Part shown: positions 37,501 to 44,773 of the stretch, one piece after another
Numbering within the stretch: position 1 is the first letter of the stretch
Layout: each line of letters begins with the position of its first letter
Notes under the pieces: model-generated
What the model was told of the DNA's origin: nothing
The model's database searches: none
The model's input: only the letters and a program-made list of their open reading frames with translations
Assembly (NCBI RefSeq): GCF_037042905.1
Contig: NC_087258.1
Coordinates: 11,583,501 to 11,647,500, forward strand
Length of the DNA stretch: 64,000 bases
Source of the DNA: Lytechinus pictus
Taxonomy: Eukaryota; Echinodermata; Echinoidea; Temnopleuroida; Toxopneustidae
Direction: 5' to 3'
Translations under genes and position numbers: made by a program

Positions 37501-39194
37501 AATGTAATCACATGTCCATTGTCTCTCAAATCAAAAGCTACATATTATACATGTATAACAAATTGTTGAAACAATAGAATACATAAGGAATTGGTGAAAC
37601 AATCAAATACATCAGAAAAAAAGCACACATATTTTTATTTGGTCATACAAAGTACAAAATAATTTTTTTTTAATGTAAAAAAGGACCCCCGTACATACAC
37701 ATATACAAAATTACAATACTAAGTTGAAAAAGAGCTTGTAATTTATATCAGAAAAACAAAGAAATACATTAGAAATTACAAAAACAATACTTTAGACAAA
37801 TTCATTTAGGAAATTATCTACATGATGCTGTTTTGATGCCAACTAAATTATATGAATTATCTATCATAATCACCTTCATTCATTTGGCAAAAAAAGAGGC
37901 GAGTAATTGTGATTTTGTGTTATTTGCATAATTAATTAGAATCAAGTAAAATAAATTATTTTACACATAATAAGAAAAATTACAAGATGAATTGATACAC
38001 ATCAATTGAGCCTTCTCTCACCTTTCCATTGATACCTAAATTACTTCATATGGCTCAAAAACAAAGAAGTTAGAGCCTGTTGAAGACTTGGGTTCAAAAT
38101 GGTCACAAAAATCGGTTCTGTACTCCATTGACTTTACATTAAGACAATGACCACAAATTTGGATGAATATGCGCGACTTAAACTGGAATAACTTTATAAT
38201 TTCTTGATGAAAATTAAAGTTCTTGGTATCATTTTAAAGGTCTTTTTAAGAGCTTTCAAGTGATACCAAATTTATTCATATTTGATGATTTTCATTTTTT
38301 TTGTCACATACCTACTAGGCCTAGTATAAATCTAGCCAAATTATTTCTTGCCCGGATTTCTTGGCACGATTAAAAAATATTTTTTTGAGAATGAACTTTT
38401 TTTTAAAGCTCAGTGACAGTGGAACAGAGTTCCACAACAAGCAACCCTCATCCTAGACCAAAAGCTTCGGTCTCTGTTATGTTGGTTGTTCAGCTGAACT
38501 CCGTTGGCTTCACTCACCAAATACAGAGACCGAAGTTCTAGCGCGATCTGTACAGGGGACTCAATGGCCATATGTTTATGTACTTAAGATCGGATAAAAC
38601 GGGGAAGTGAATTTGCGCGACAGCCGAGGTAAGTCACTATTTTTGTTCCTTTTAACTTGATTTTTCTCCGTTTTTTGGCAATTAATGCCAAGAGGGAATA
38701 TTAATTTGCATTTTGGTCGCGTTAATTTTCAAAATTTTTATTCATTAAAGTCAAAAATTGAAGAGCCCCGACGGGGGGATTTTGCATTGCAAGTCCCCTA
38801 ATGGTGGCTGCACGCTAGCGAGCCGTCTGTGTACGAGGAGAAATTAAAAAAAAAAAAAAAGTTAAAAAACTCCTCGAAACAGACGGCTGCCAGCTGTCTA
38901 CCCTCATCCTGGCCTCACGCTTCGTGGGACGTGAGGTGGATGCATGCATAACCTCACTACCGTACTGGGTGGATGGAGCCAGTACCGTACCGGTACCGGT
39001 ACGGTGCTAGAGCGCAGCTAACCGGTCTCGAGCCCAAACGAAAATAAAGCATCAGCCATCACTCCATTAGCAGTTTTTACTAACCTCGGCCATTTCTGCT
39101 TCTAATCTGGATACTTCAAGAATGTAATACAGTAGAACCTGAGTTAGGTAGATCTCCTTTAATTGCTTCCAACGCCCTTCAATTTCAAAGGCCA
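6507..39194 (-). CDS. PLSCR: Phospholipid scramblase gene A (spliced, nine exons)
   Basis: This is a spliced gene of the phospholipid scramblase family, whose members are palmitoylated, Ca2+-responsive, single-pass membrane proteins linked to bilayer lipid movement, signalling and, in vertebrates, nuclear roles. Exons (minus strand): 39194-39085, 34320-34164, 33373-33296, 14018-13942, 12739-12609, 11611-11500, 10730-10628, 7747-7689, 6548-6507. Counting from ATG 39093, the join is 255 codons with every phase matching. Landmarks in order are a short Pro/Gly-rich N-terminus, [31 protein letters not shown], a Cys-rich block ([14 protein letters not shown]), [24 protein letters not shown], the loop [12 protein letters not shown] and a C-terminal helix ending EFMIYE. 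In the Ca2+-loop the first Asp of vertebrate DADNF is Lys, so metal binding may be weaker (inference). Intron 3 is 19.3 kb and full of repeats. Confidence 0.9.
6549..7688 (-). other. Gene A intron 8
   Basis: 1,140-bp intron. It holds poly-C/poly-A tracts near 7285 and 7495 and no recognised element. An unspliced GGACTTTATTTTTATC near 6940 resembles the start of a last exon but lacks an acceptor. Confidence 0.5.
7689..7747 (-). CDS. PLSCR: Gene A exon 8
   Basis: It encodes [20 protein letters not shown], equivalent to the FPLDLDVKMKA... segment that leads into the C-terminal hydrophobic helix. The acceptor is TTTCTCTTTACAG and the donor GTGAGTAA. It is 59 nt, entering in phase 1 and leaving in phase 0, the same length and phases as gene B exon 8. 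Confidence 0.92.
8100..9051. mobile_element. Short-TIR element with internal ~165-190 bp repeats
   Basis: The ends are GTCTCACCTGCAT and ATGCAGGTGAGAC. The interior is four to five diverged copies of a unit containing CATTGACCCTAAATGACC, TTTGACCTTGATCATGTGAC, and CAGGATGTTCAGTGATACTT. The core TGACCTTTGACC recurs at 8292, 8454, 8617 and 8809. Near 8960-9020 it ends in a CGCCGCCGTCGC tract. There is no ORF. It lies in intron 7 of gene A. Confidence 0.7.
9052..10308. other. Gene A intron 7, repeat fragments only
   Basis: It contains the ends of a dispersed repeat family: ACTATGGAAAGCCAGCAAC near 9238, and its inverted counterpart (CCATAGTTATGATTG ... CACTTTGTAAGACTGGGCCC) near 10150-10202. The same family occurs at 41345-41823 and 58048-58205. 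Nothing else is supported. Confidence 0.5.
10309..10598 (-). mobile_element. tRNA-derived SINE
   Basis: On the minus strand the head (from 10598) is tRNA-like, with an A box GTGGTGTAGTGG, a loop containing CTTGTAA (Thr-like TGT) and a B-box-like GTTCAAATC. A roughly 200-bp body follows, and the element ends in an ATAAAAGCGAATATTATTAT-like tail. Pol III promoter boxes followed by an unrelated body and a short repeat tail define a tRNA-SINE. It sits in intron 7 of gene A, only 30 bp from exon 7. Confidence 0.7.
10628..10730 (-). CDS. PLSCR: Gene A exon 7
   Basis: It encodes [17 protein letters not shown] and continues to [16 protein letters not shown] matches the GKISKHW segment that acts as a non-classical nuclear localisation signal in human PLSCR1. 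The next part forms the start of the Ca2+-loop-like motif, with Lys in place of its first Asp. The acceptor is TTGACCTAG and the donor GTAGGTA. It is 103 nt, as in gene B. Confidence 0.92.
11315..11480. mobile_element. 166-bp MITE beside a splice donor
   Basis: The arms of about 45 bp begin TTAGTCCAGATTGGACCTTG and are inverted at the right end (CAAGGTCCAATCTGGACTAA). The flanks carry a direct repeat GATAGTG (7 bp, 8 bp if the next T is counted) at 11308-11314 and 11481-11487. The centre is a smaller palindrome, CCAATCCACTCAT / ATGAGTGGATTGG. It lies about 11 bp inside intron 6 from the donor of exon 6 of gene A. Confidence 0.8.
11500..11611 (-). CDS. PLSCR: Gene A exon 6
   Basis: It encodes [16 protein letters not shown] and continues through [13 protein letters not shown] to EDIDYK. 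It corresponds to the 'F-[x]-[IL]-x-[DN]-A-E-...-KI-x-GPC' block of scramblases. The acceptor is TTTCATGCAG and the donor GTAAGG. At 112 nt it is three codons shorter than the gene B exon. Confidence 0.92.
12093..12203. mobile_element. 111-bp hairpin MITE
   Basis: CAGTGGCGGACCGTGACC at the left is mirrored by GGTCACGGTCCGCCATTG at the right, with an inner inverted repeat GGAGGGGCACTGT / GCTGTGCCCCTCC. CAGTGGCGG ends are typical of hAT-related MITEs, but no clean target duplication is seen. It is in intron 5 of gene A. Confidence 0.7.
12609..12739 (-). CDS. PLSCR: Gene A exon 5 (Cys-rich)
   Basis: It encodes [18 protein letters not shown], then [17 protein letters not shown] and NIVGYAKQ. Seven cysteines cluster where vertebrate PLSCR1 carries its palmitoylated CCCPCC motif. 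GNIVGY matches the G-x-x-[IV]-GY segment of the family. The acceptor is CTGATGCCAG and the donor GTACTATG. It is 131 nt, two codons shorter than gene B exon 5. Confidence 0.92.
13042..13940. other. Gene A intron 4, nothing recognised
   Basis: AT-rich intron. Short overlapping frames of low-complexity composition occur on both strands near 12970-13490, without splice signals or family similarity. Confidence 0.4.
13942..14018 (-). CDS. PLSCR: Gene A exon 4
   Basis: It encodes [17 protein letters not shown] and LHIVDNAQQ, the conserved CCGP-R-F / DN block of scramblases. The acceptor is CCCTATTTAG and the donor GTAAGG. It is 77 nt, identical in length and phase to gene B exon 4. It is separated from exon 3 by the 19.3-kb intron. 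Confidence 0.93.
14190..14490. mobile_element. Diverged second copy of the 4629-4945 MITE family
   Basis: The left end GGCCGGTATTCTAAAGTC and the right end CCTGACTTCAGAATACG carry the same termini as the element at 4629, with more substitutions and in opposite orientation. The internal CCTAGACAGTTGAAGATGAT matches CTAGGAAGTATA-side sequence of the other copy only loosely. It is at the 3' edge of intron 3 of gene A. Confidence 0.6.
15911..16018 (+). repeat. tRNA-like segment with poly-T in element 1
   Basis: A-box-like TAGCTCAATCGGTTAG (15916-15931) and B-box GGTTCGAGTCC (15969-15979) are followed by a poly-T run (15991-16018). The spacing is slightly long and no clean acceptor stem forms, so this is a tRNA-derived promoter-like remnant and not a tRNA gene. 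It differs in sequence from the tRNA-like segment of the 1163-bp units but sits at the same relative place. Confidence 0.55.
16107..17300. repeat. TATC/TCTG microsatellite block
   Basis: About 1.2 kb of CTAT, CTGT and CTCT tetranucleotides on the plus strand, with two repeats of a TTTATTAATATAACCACC segment near 16980 and 17135. Plus-strand open frames made of Leu-Ser-Ile-Tyr repeats arise from it and are not genes. A 193-bp MITE interrupts it. Confidence 0.9.
16690..16882. mobile_element. 193-bp MITE inside the microsatellite
   Basis: The ends are CATGAAGCTATCACGAG and CTCGTAATAGCTTCATG. The right end is itself a perfect hairpin: CATGAAGCTATTACGAG, 4-nt loop, then its complement (16846-16882). 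The interior (GGCGAGCCGCCAGGCG and neighbouring bases) is GC-richer than the surroundings. The similar end ACCATGGAGCTATTA occurs at 42361-42961. Confidence 0.65.
17303..17345 (+). other. 3' terminus of element 1 (subterminal IR + stem-loop)
   Basis: GACAGACCACCTAA (inverse of the 5' end) is followed by TAATTCGTC, a 5-nt loop and GACGAATTA, then AAATCTAGT. The same 43 bases are found at 31085-31127, ending element 2. The stem-loop near the 3' end is the termination signal type seen in rolling-circle transposons. Confidence 0.75.
17347..17378 (+). other. 5'-terminal hairpin of element 2, repeated in each unit
   Basis: AGGTGGTCTGTCAT, a GAAG loop and ATGACAGATCACCT pair over 13 of 14 positions. 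In element 1 (14637 onwards) the stem is AGGTGGTCTGTC / GACAGATCACCT with loop TAT, so the structure is kept while the loop differs. Confidence 0.7.
18403..18500 (+). repeat. tRNA-like segment plus poly-T in the 1163-bp unit
   Basis: First of ten copies. An A-box-like TGGCCGACTGG (18410-18420) and B-box-like GGTTCAAACCT (18454-18464) are followed by CCCC and about 23 T, a Pol III-type terminator. The T stem pairs poorly and the acceptor arms do not pair, so it is not a functional tRNA. It could act as an internal Pol III promoter (inference). Confidence 0.5.
29656..31084 (+). other. Single-copy tail of element 2
   Basis: The 1163-bp unit is lost abruptly after GTTGACCCCAA. The following 1.4 kb is AT-rich with no coding frame. 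It contains a short hairpin CCCACTGACATT / AATGTCAGTGGG near 30657-30685 and an ATCACCACCATCATTAT patch near 30912. Confidence 0.5.
31085..31127 (+). other. 3' terminus of element 2
   Basis: It has the same sequence as 17303-17345: GACAGACCACCTAA, the 9-bp stem-loop, then CTAGT. It defines the right end of the Helentron-like pair. Confidence 0.75.
31189..32539. mobile_element. 1.35-kb element with eight GTTACGTATGGGACA motifs
   Basis: The ends are CAAGTCCAAGAA and TTCTTGGACTTG. The 15-mer GTTACGTATGGGACA or its complement occurs near 31364, 31541, 31698, 31718, 32128, 32143, 32338 and 32506 (two of these are paired side by side, and one or two end positions vary). The left half mainly carries the forward form and the right half the complement. 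No ORF was found. Clustered oriented motifs between inverted ends suggest transposase-binding sites or an inverted-repeat body (inference). Confidence 0.6.
32540..33295. other. Gene A intron 3, promoter-proximal end
   Basis: It contains CCTGAAGACGACAAGAACAC followed by ACTTGTCAAAACGTCGAG near 32946-32985, a hairpin-bearing phrase I associate with ends of invertebrate retroelements such as Penelope-like elements (from memory, not verified). There is a poly-C run near 32787. Otherwise nothing was recognised. Confidence 0.35.
33296..33373 (-). CDS. PLSCR: Gene A exon 3
   Basis: It encodes [20 protein letters not shown] and IYFAYE, which closely matches the scramblase segment 'L-T-G-x-E-x-x-N-[KR]-Y-x-I-KNS-[FL]-GQ-x-[VI]-YFA'. 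The acceptor is TTTTTCTCACTCAG and the donor GTAAGT. It is 78 nt, phase 1 to phase 1, as in gene B. Confidence 0.95.
33690..33828. repeat. SINE 3'-tail fragment
   Basis: GCCGGGATAATAATAATAAC is followed by GGCACTATATAATTAAAATG and CCTATTATTATCATTATT. This is the common tail layout of marine-invertebrate tRNA-SINEs. The tRNA-like head is missing, so only a fragment is called. Confidence 0.4.
34164..34320 (-). CDS. PLSCR: Gene A exon 2 (N-terminal)
   Basis: It encodes [19 protein letters not shown], then [19 protein letters not shown] and [22 protein letters not shown]-x-QIDQ-x-LIHQQIE is a signature of scramblases just after the Pro-rich N-terminus. The acceptor is TTTACTATTCAACAG and the donor GTAAAA. 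It is 157 nt, phase 0 to 1. The N-terminal Pro-rich stretch is much shorter than in vertebrate PLSCR1. Confidence 0.95.
34483..35084. mobile_element. TTAA-flanked TIR element (602 bp)
   Basis: TTAA followed by AGGGGAATCCAACC at the left is matched by GGCTGGATTCCCCT followed by TTAA at the right. TTAA target duplications point to the piggyBac/Kolobok type. Inverted subterminal similarity (AGTTATGAATTTTTAAAAGT versus AAAGCAGCTATAATTTTC) extends the arms. No ORF. It is in intron 1 of gene A. Confidence 0.7.
35394..35737. repeat. ~170-bp near-perfect palindrome
   Basis: The left arm (35394 to about 35560), starting TTACAGTAAATAGCTTTTCC, is repeated inverted in the right arm, which ends GGAAAAGCTATTTACTGTAA. 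They differ at only a few positions, for example ATATCTTGG versus ATATATTGG and a 4-bp indel near CATGACTAGTAACAC. The spacer is under about 15 bp around TCTAGACTAAAGTC-type sequence. The RNA or single DNA strand would form a long hairpin. It is in intron 1 of gene A. Confidence 0.9.
35738..39084. other. Gene A intron 1, non-coding with repeat remnants
   Basis: CpG-richer islands lie at about 35810-35940 and 36180-36340; the second has a tandem duplication of CGGCAGTCGAGCT-centred sequence. A 116-codon minus frame at 36115-36465 spans it but has no recognisable similarity. At 37310-37380 a minus-oriented retroelement tail-like segment reads GGCCCTGTTTGAGCTCTC and then AAAAATAAATAAA. At about 38830-38895 AGCCGTCTGT / ACAGACGGCT forms an inverted pair, and near 38980-39005 there is a CCGTACCGGTACCGGTACGG palindrome. 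None is resolved into a full element. Confidence 0.4.
39085..39194 (-). CDS. PLSCR: Gene A exon 1 (probable start exon)
   Basis: The acceptor TCTGTTTGTTTTTCAG and donor GAG|GTTAGT define a 110-bp exon. It ends ATGGCCGAG (M-A-E, ATG at 39093-39091) in phase 0, which fits exon 2 exactly. The frame is open through the entire exon upstream of the ATG (ending SRLEAE), so either translation begins at this Met or the exon encodes an N-terminal extension from a further upstream exon. It could also be an unrelated exon-like sequence. Confidence 0.45.
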
Positions 39195-40255
39195 CTGAAA
39201 AACAAACAGATTCAGAAATTAATATTCCACAGCAACAGATTCCCGTCCGCCGCGATCGATGCGCATGCGCGTTATCTAACTCGTCGCAATTACTAGTAAT
39301 AAGATAATTATTAAGCAATAAATCCAAGAAAACTGAAATGGGGTGGGCATAGCCTTATTCATTGAATATTAATTTATTTTGTCCCCTGATCATCGCCCCA
39401 AAATGACCAACCATGGAGGTAGAATGGGTCAACATCCCCCCGGGGGGAGGGGGGTCAACATTACCCCCTAACTCGCGAACCTCTTCGAGAATTTGTGAAG
39501 CAAATCAACTACTAAAAGAGATTATGCTCTCCTTTTCACCCCTCCATATATATGTGACCCAAACTATAGGTAATGCGCTGCTGGACCACTCTGTGTGGCT
39601 AAGGCCCCGGCCCGGCCCCCGCCCCTCCCAGAAGGTCGTCTGCGTGCTCCCGATTTTTCAGAGAAAGGGGTCTATTTTCGGGGCTCAGTTCGGGGGAGGG
39701 GGGACTCCTGAAAAAGCATATTTTCAATTAGGCGTATACATGTATAGTGTACACAGCAAGGGGATGGGGAGGGACGTATCCTTATAACTACGCGGGCGGG
39801 TGGGGGTGCTGTGTACAATCAACCCCCATAGCGCAATTTTCATGGTGGAAATATATAAACAAATGTAAGATTCATCGTTACTGTAAGTAGGCCTATAATT
39901 GCTTTCATGTGTTTCATCATTTTTTTACTCAAACTTTATCACAAAAAGTACATTTTAATTTAAAATGTTTTTGTTTTCGCTTTAATTTTGTAAGGTAATG
40001 TTGCCCCTATGAGCCATGTTCTTCACACCTCAAAATGTTTGGTTCGACGCCACTGCACACACCCATATAGGCCTAGCAAGGCTAGCATAGATCCCCCCCC
40101 CCCCCCATTGGCGGAACAAAAAAAAAAGAAAAAAAGGGGGAAAGAAAAAAGGGGAAAGAAAGGAGGGAAAAAGAAGAGGGAAAAATAAGAGAAGGTTGAC
40201 GAGTGAATAAACTAAGGTGAGGGGAAGACTTGGGTAAAAAATTATATCACTAGAT
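39195..40255. other. Upstream flank of gene A
   Basis: Candidate promoter/5' flank of gene A with G/C homopolymer-rich patches (39428-39475, 39600-39640, 40090-40108), one followed by GGCGGAAC as in hAT-like ends. No clear TATA box or gene was identified. Confidence 0.3.
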
Positions 40256-41335
40256 GAAGTTTTCCCTCGCACTTCGCGCTCGTATCATATTGCTCCAAAG
40301 GATGAAATGGAACTTAAAATATTAAGTTTTAAGTCAATATACAAAACATACTTCAGCTCGGATATCGAGCTTTCAGTGTTTCGTTTATGTACGTTTTATG
40401 GTCTGAATATTAACCTTTTCAGCTCGAGCTGTGCGGTCGCATTACATGTATTTGATTTGCCAAGTACCTATTGTCTTCGTGTATTCCATAAAGTTCTCAC
40501 AATATCCCTTTCAAGTGTGATTGTCAAGACGCATCAGCAAGCGTTTCGCTCGCATTTTGATTTAAAACCCCCTTTTCATGACAACTTATATATTTAAAAA
40601 AAAAATCAGCTCGCGATTCGCGCTCGCTTTGATTGTTAAACAAATATTAACCCATGCATCCTATTCATAATTATGAAAGTGCAAAAAAAAAAAAATCAAA
40701 TTTTCAGGCATTAATATAAACAAATTTCGCGCTCTCATTAGGCTTATTTGATTAATAGTATGTTATGGAGATACGCAGTTTCTTCTTTATCTAAAAACGT
40801 GCTTAAAAAGGTTTCACATTGCTCGTACGATCGTTGGCGATCATTTGGTCACATATGTTGCACATAATCGCAACGGTTGTAATCAGTCGCACCATCAGTT
40901 GTGAAAGGGGCTTAATTTATACAGTTTCAGATCAGAATATCAAAAATTTTCTCCTCGCGGTTGCATCATTAATGTAGGAAGATATCCAATTACCCATCAT
41001 TTTCATGATTTACCAAACATGAATAGAGTGTGTCGTTTTTAAGTCTGATATCTCAATTTTATTCCGATCGCGCTTCGCGCTCGCATCAATCGTGTAGTTA
41101 TATACCTATCCCGTTCATGATGCACAAAAGTGCAGTAGAATGTCAATAATTAGGTCGGAAAGTCAAAATTTTTCAGCTCGCGCTTCGCGCTCGCATTATT
41201 TTATTGTTGAAATATGCATAGCTTTCATTGCTAACTGCAACCAAACAGTTAACAGCTAGGCCCCCTTTCGATCAGGCCAGAACGCATATTAAAAATTTCT
41301 GCTCGCGCTTCCCGCTCGCAGTAATAATTACCGAG
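40256..41335. repeat. Decayed tandem array of GCTCGCGCTTCGCGCTCGC motifs
   Basis: Variants of this palindromic motif occur near 40266, 40367, 40421, 40535, 40606, 40965, 41068, 41178 and 41300. The last three are spaced 110-120 bp apart and followed by ATTATT-like sequence. The motif GCGAGCGCGAAGCGCGAGC can form a hairpin. The intervening sequence is too diverged to align by eye. Confidence 0.65.
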
Positions 41336-41344
41336 GTAGGCCTA

Positions 41345-41823
41345 CAACTATCATGACTATGGAAAGCCAGTAACGTCAACATCTAAAATTCATGTTTGTT
41401 CAAAATATTTTCTACACAAAAATATGATGTATATTCTTGCATCCATCATTTCTTCAAGATTCAGTGTGCTTCTTTCTGTTTACAAAGGACATTTTGCTCA
41501 TTTCCAGTAGAAAAAAATTATGACATCGATGGATTTCAATATAGTTGAGATTGATCAGCTGGGCCTCGTCTTGCAAAGAGTTACGATTCATCCAATCAAT
41601 CATAACTATGGAAATCCACCAGTGTCATATTTTTTTCTACAGGAAATTTGTCTTTTGTAAACAAAAAGAGGCACAGTGAATTTTCAAGAAAACAATGAAT
41701 GATGCATGATTATAGTTAGAAAATATTTTGAACAAACATGCATAATAGATATTGACGTAGCTGGCCGCAATAGTTGTGATTGATCGGATCAATCGCAACT
41801 CTTTGTAACTGAAGACGGGACCC
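41345..41823. repeat. Dispersed inverted-repeat family (one full, one half copy)
   Basis: The full copy (41561-41823) starts CCTCGTCTTGCAAAGAGTTA and ends CTCTTTGTAACTGAAGACGG, with arms that also share GATTGATCGGATCAATCGC. The left half copy (41345-41560) carries ACTATGGAAAGCCAG. Related arms lie at 10150-10202 and 58048-58205. Confidence 0.6.
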
Positions 41824-41834
41824 AGTCCTATTTT

Positions 41835-41945
41835 ACCTGACATTTTCCATAGTAACCATGCCTACCTCTTTAGCCAATAAAAATCGAGAAAAGTTGTCAG
41901 ATCTTGTCGGTCATAAATGTTGATGAAATTCTCCCAACATGCCCA
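41835..41945. repeat. Fragment of a dispersed repeat also seen at 53345
   Basis: CCATAGTAACCATGCCTACC, a following segment containing AAAGTTGTCAGATC and AATGTTGATGAAAT match, with substitutions, TATGGTAACCGTGCC, AAAGTTGTCAGACC and AATGTTGATGAAAA at 53416-53500. Confidence 0.5.
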
Positions 41946-42360
41946 AGGGCGTCAAGTTGTCTCTAGCCAATCTTGTAAAAATCTCTATATACAGCAAATC
42001 TTTTATTCATCTATTTATTATGCAGGGAACGCCTTTTTGTAGTAAGGTTTCCTAATTTCATCGGAAAATAATGATTTTTAATCAGCTATTGGATTTTGGA
42101 CCAAGAATCAGTGGGCCTATAATTTCTTTAAATAAAGAACGAGTGGGGCAAAAAAGGGTGTCTAATAAAAAAAAATCAAGCTGCACTAAAAAGAACCCTA
42201 TCCCTAAAAATCCTAAAATTTAATAGGTATCTTTTCTTTCTTTCCAAATAGCTGCATGTGATTCTAGGACCCTTCCCAAAGCCCGTAAGGCTAGGGGTCA
42301 CAAACCTAACTCATTCCCATAGTGTAGATTATCCTATAAAACTGGAATATTTTACCTATT

Positions 42361-42961
42361 TAACCATGGAGCTATTAATTATATATGGTCATATACACAA
42401 GACAGAGTCCACCATGGTTTCACATTCTTTTTATAGTTTATCAGTGTATACCAAATGAAATTATTAGCTTAATATTATTTGTTGCCAATAAATAATATTA
42501 AGCTAATACTTTCATTTGGTTCAGTGTAAACCCACATGTTCGCGTATTATAGCCAGATCAAGCGAATTAATGCAAATATAGAAATTTTAAGTATGATAAT
42601 AACGTATGCGATCTCCTGTTCACAATGCAAGGCAGGCTATATCTGGTATGGGAATGGAAATGGCGGAACTTTGAAACAAGACTACCGTATTTAATTATGG
42701 AAAACCGGTGGAAAACACAATAATAAATACATTTGAGAAAAAGAATAGATGAACCCCGAGAAACGAAATCAAATGACTATAAATTTGTTATAGCCTGATC
42801 GAGTCTTTGCCTAGCTAGCCTTGTTGCATGGTATCGCAGTATTTTACAATAGTTCCATGATTTTACAATCGAAGCAATCATTTTGTATTATAAATTTATA
42901 TTGCATTCTTATACTAGTTAAACCATAGAGCTAGAGCTATCTCTTAATAGCTCCATGGTTA
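42361..42961. mobile_element. MITE with ACCATGGAGCTATTA ends
   Basis: TAACCATGGAGCTATTA at the left is inverted as TAATAGCTCCATGGTTA at the right, about 600 bp apart. An extra partial end (ACCATAGAGCTAGAG) lies at 42921. The ends resemble those of the 16690-16882 element. It is intergenic between genes A and B. Confidence 0.5.
42449..42520. mobile_element. 72-bp hairpin MITE with 8-bp target duplication
   Basis: ACCAAATGAAATTATTAGC and the rest of a ~31-bp arm pair with the right arm ending CTTTCATTTGGT across a 7-nt spacer. TCAGTGTA flanks it on both sides (42441-42448 and 42521-42528). This is one of the smallest elements in the window and is nested in the 42361 element. Confidence 0.75.
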
Positions 42962-44657
42962 AACCACTTCTTCTTCATGTTCTTTCATACTTCTCCAGCT
43001 CGATCTAGTATAGGCATGCATGATAGGGTGATATTATGATCTACATGTCGCACTTAATTTTCTCATGTTTCACTATATCTCCCTGCATTTTGCATGATAA
43101 TTTCACTGATTCATCCGTGAAATACATCACTTCTGACCCCCCCCCCCCTCCCCATACTGGCCTTGGTCATTCTGAGCTAGGTCCATGGCGACATATGTCG
43201 TTATATATATATCTTTGTACATGTATCACTCAGATGAGATTAGTTTCACACGCAGTCAACCTTCGCAGTCATTCCTCTAGCTCTCAAAAATCAAAACGAA
43301 TAATTTGAAGCGATTATGTTAAAATACAATAACAGCTTTATAATTATTAATACCAAATAATATTCGACTCACCTTTTCCATACACAGCTGTATAAATTAT
43401 GACCTCTGGTTTGCTGTATTACACCCTGACCCACATCATCAGCATCTCAATACTAGTATATAATTTTACCATTCCCCGTTGACGACGTGCGTATTTAATA
43501 TGTTCCCAGCCTTTTTCATTTCATATCAGTCAGGGAAAGCAAGGAGCTTGGGGAAAGCGAGATATCAACGCATAAAATGCATGTGACCAGCAGCTCTATT
43601 GATAGTCTACCGTTTCAGACTGTTAAATCGTGTTTATTGCTATTCATCCGTACGATTTGTATGACACTCTGATCCTTTCATTTCAAATATCCGATTGTAT
43701 TTTGACATAAGAAACAAAACTGAAAAATTAGTTAAAGAATTTAAGAGACATAATAGTGCTAATCTTTTTTTTACCATGGACGCGTGATGCAGACTGTTTC
43801 GAGGATCAGCAATTTGCATGCAATAATGTCAACATATCGCATTACTGCCATAATGGTTATATATAGCAATGACGAATCGAGATCGTACACAGGCAGGCAC
43901 TTCGAAGTGGAAGAGAAAGCTATTACGTAACCAAGGAACGCGTTTATTCAAAGAGCTGATCGTGCTTAGTCTTAAAATATAAACCGTAGTCGTGTGTTGG
44001 GTACTGAAAATATTCGATCCAAATACAACCAACCGATGCAAATGAAAGTAATCCAGAGCAGGGGCCGCGGAACGGTTTTCAAAGTGAGGGGGCTGACCAT
44101 GCAGAAAATCACTATCGTATGGTCATTCTTACGTTTTTGTACATGGTTTTGGAAAAAAGTGTGGGGGCGCGGGGGCGGCCCCTGCAGTGTACTTGTGAAT
44201 GGTGCAGGCCCTATAGGCATGATAGGCGTGTGTGTCATTTGCAATTCTCGGCTCCATATGAGGCCAAGTTTTTACCCCAAAAGAAATTTGCTTTAATTTA
44301 TTTTTTGGCCGGAACTGATCTGATATATCAAGGTTACACACTCACTAATGTGGGCACCGGCCCCCGCCCCCGCTAAATAATCTTTATGTTAGACCATAGG
44401 TCCATGGTTAGACAGAATAAAATTACTTTATGAATGGATTGATCAAGAATGAAATAATGGACGAATCATTAAAATTTAAAACCCCAAAAAAAGCATGAAA
44501 TAAAAGGGCAGTGCCATATTGAAGGGGGGAAGGGGAGGGGCTGGGGTCATACCCCTGTCAAACAAACCCGCCTCGATGTGTGTCGCACTGGCCCATGGCG
44601 ATGTACCTCTAGATTATCGGGCCCAAAGCAATGGAAGCTTTAAAATGTCATAACTTA
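42962..44657. other. Intergenic, nothing firmly recognised
   Basis: A possible hAT-like remnant with CAGGGGCCGC and GCGGCCCCTG ends lies at about 44053-44187 without a target duplication. There is a small GACCATAGGTCCATGGTTAGAC palindrome near 44393. No supported gene. Confidence 0.35.
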
Positions 44658-44773
44658 TTCAAAGGTCAAGTCCACCCCAGAAAAATTTCCTCAAAATCGG
44701 ATGTAAAATAAGAAAGTTGTGACATTTTAAGTTTTCGCTTATTTTTCACAAAACAGTTATATGCACATCTCAG

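Noticed and set aside
44053-44187. hAT-like element with CAGGGGCCGC ends
   Set aside because: Only ten bases of inverted end and no target duplication; the GC-rich context makes a chance match likely.
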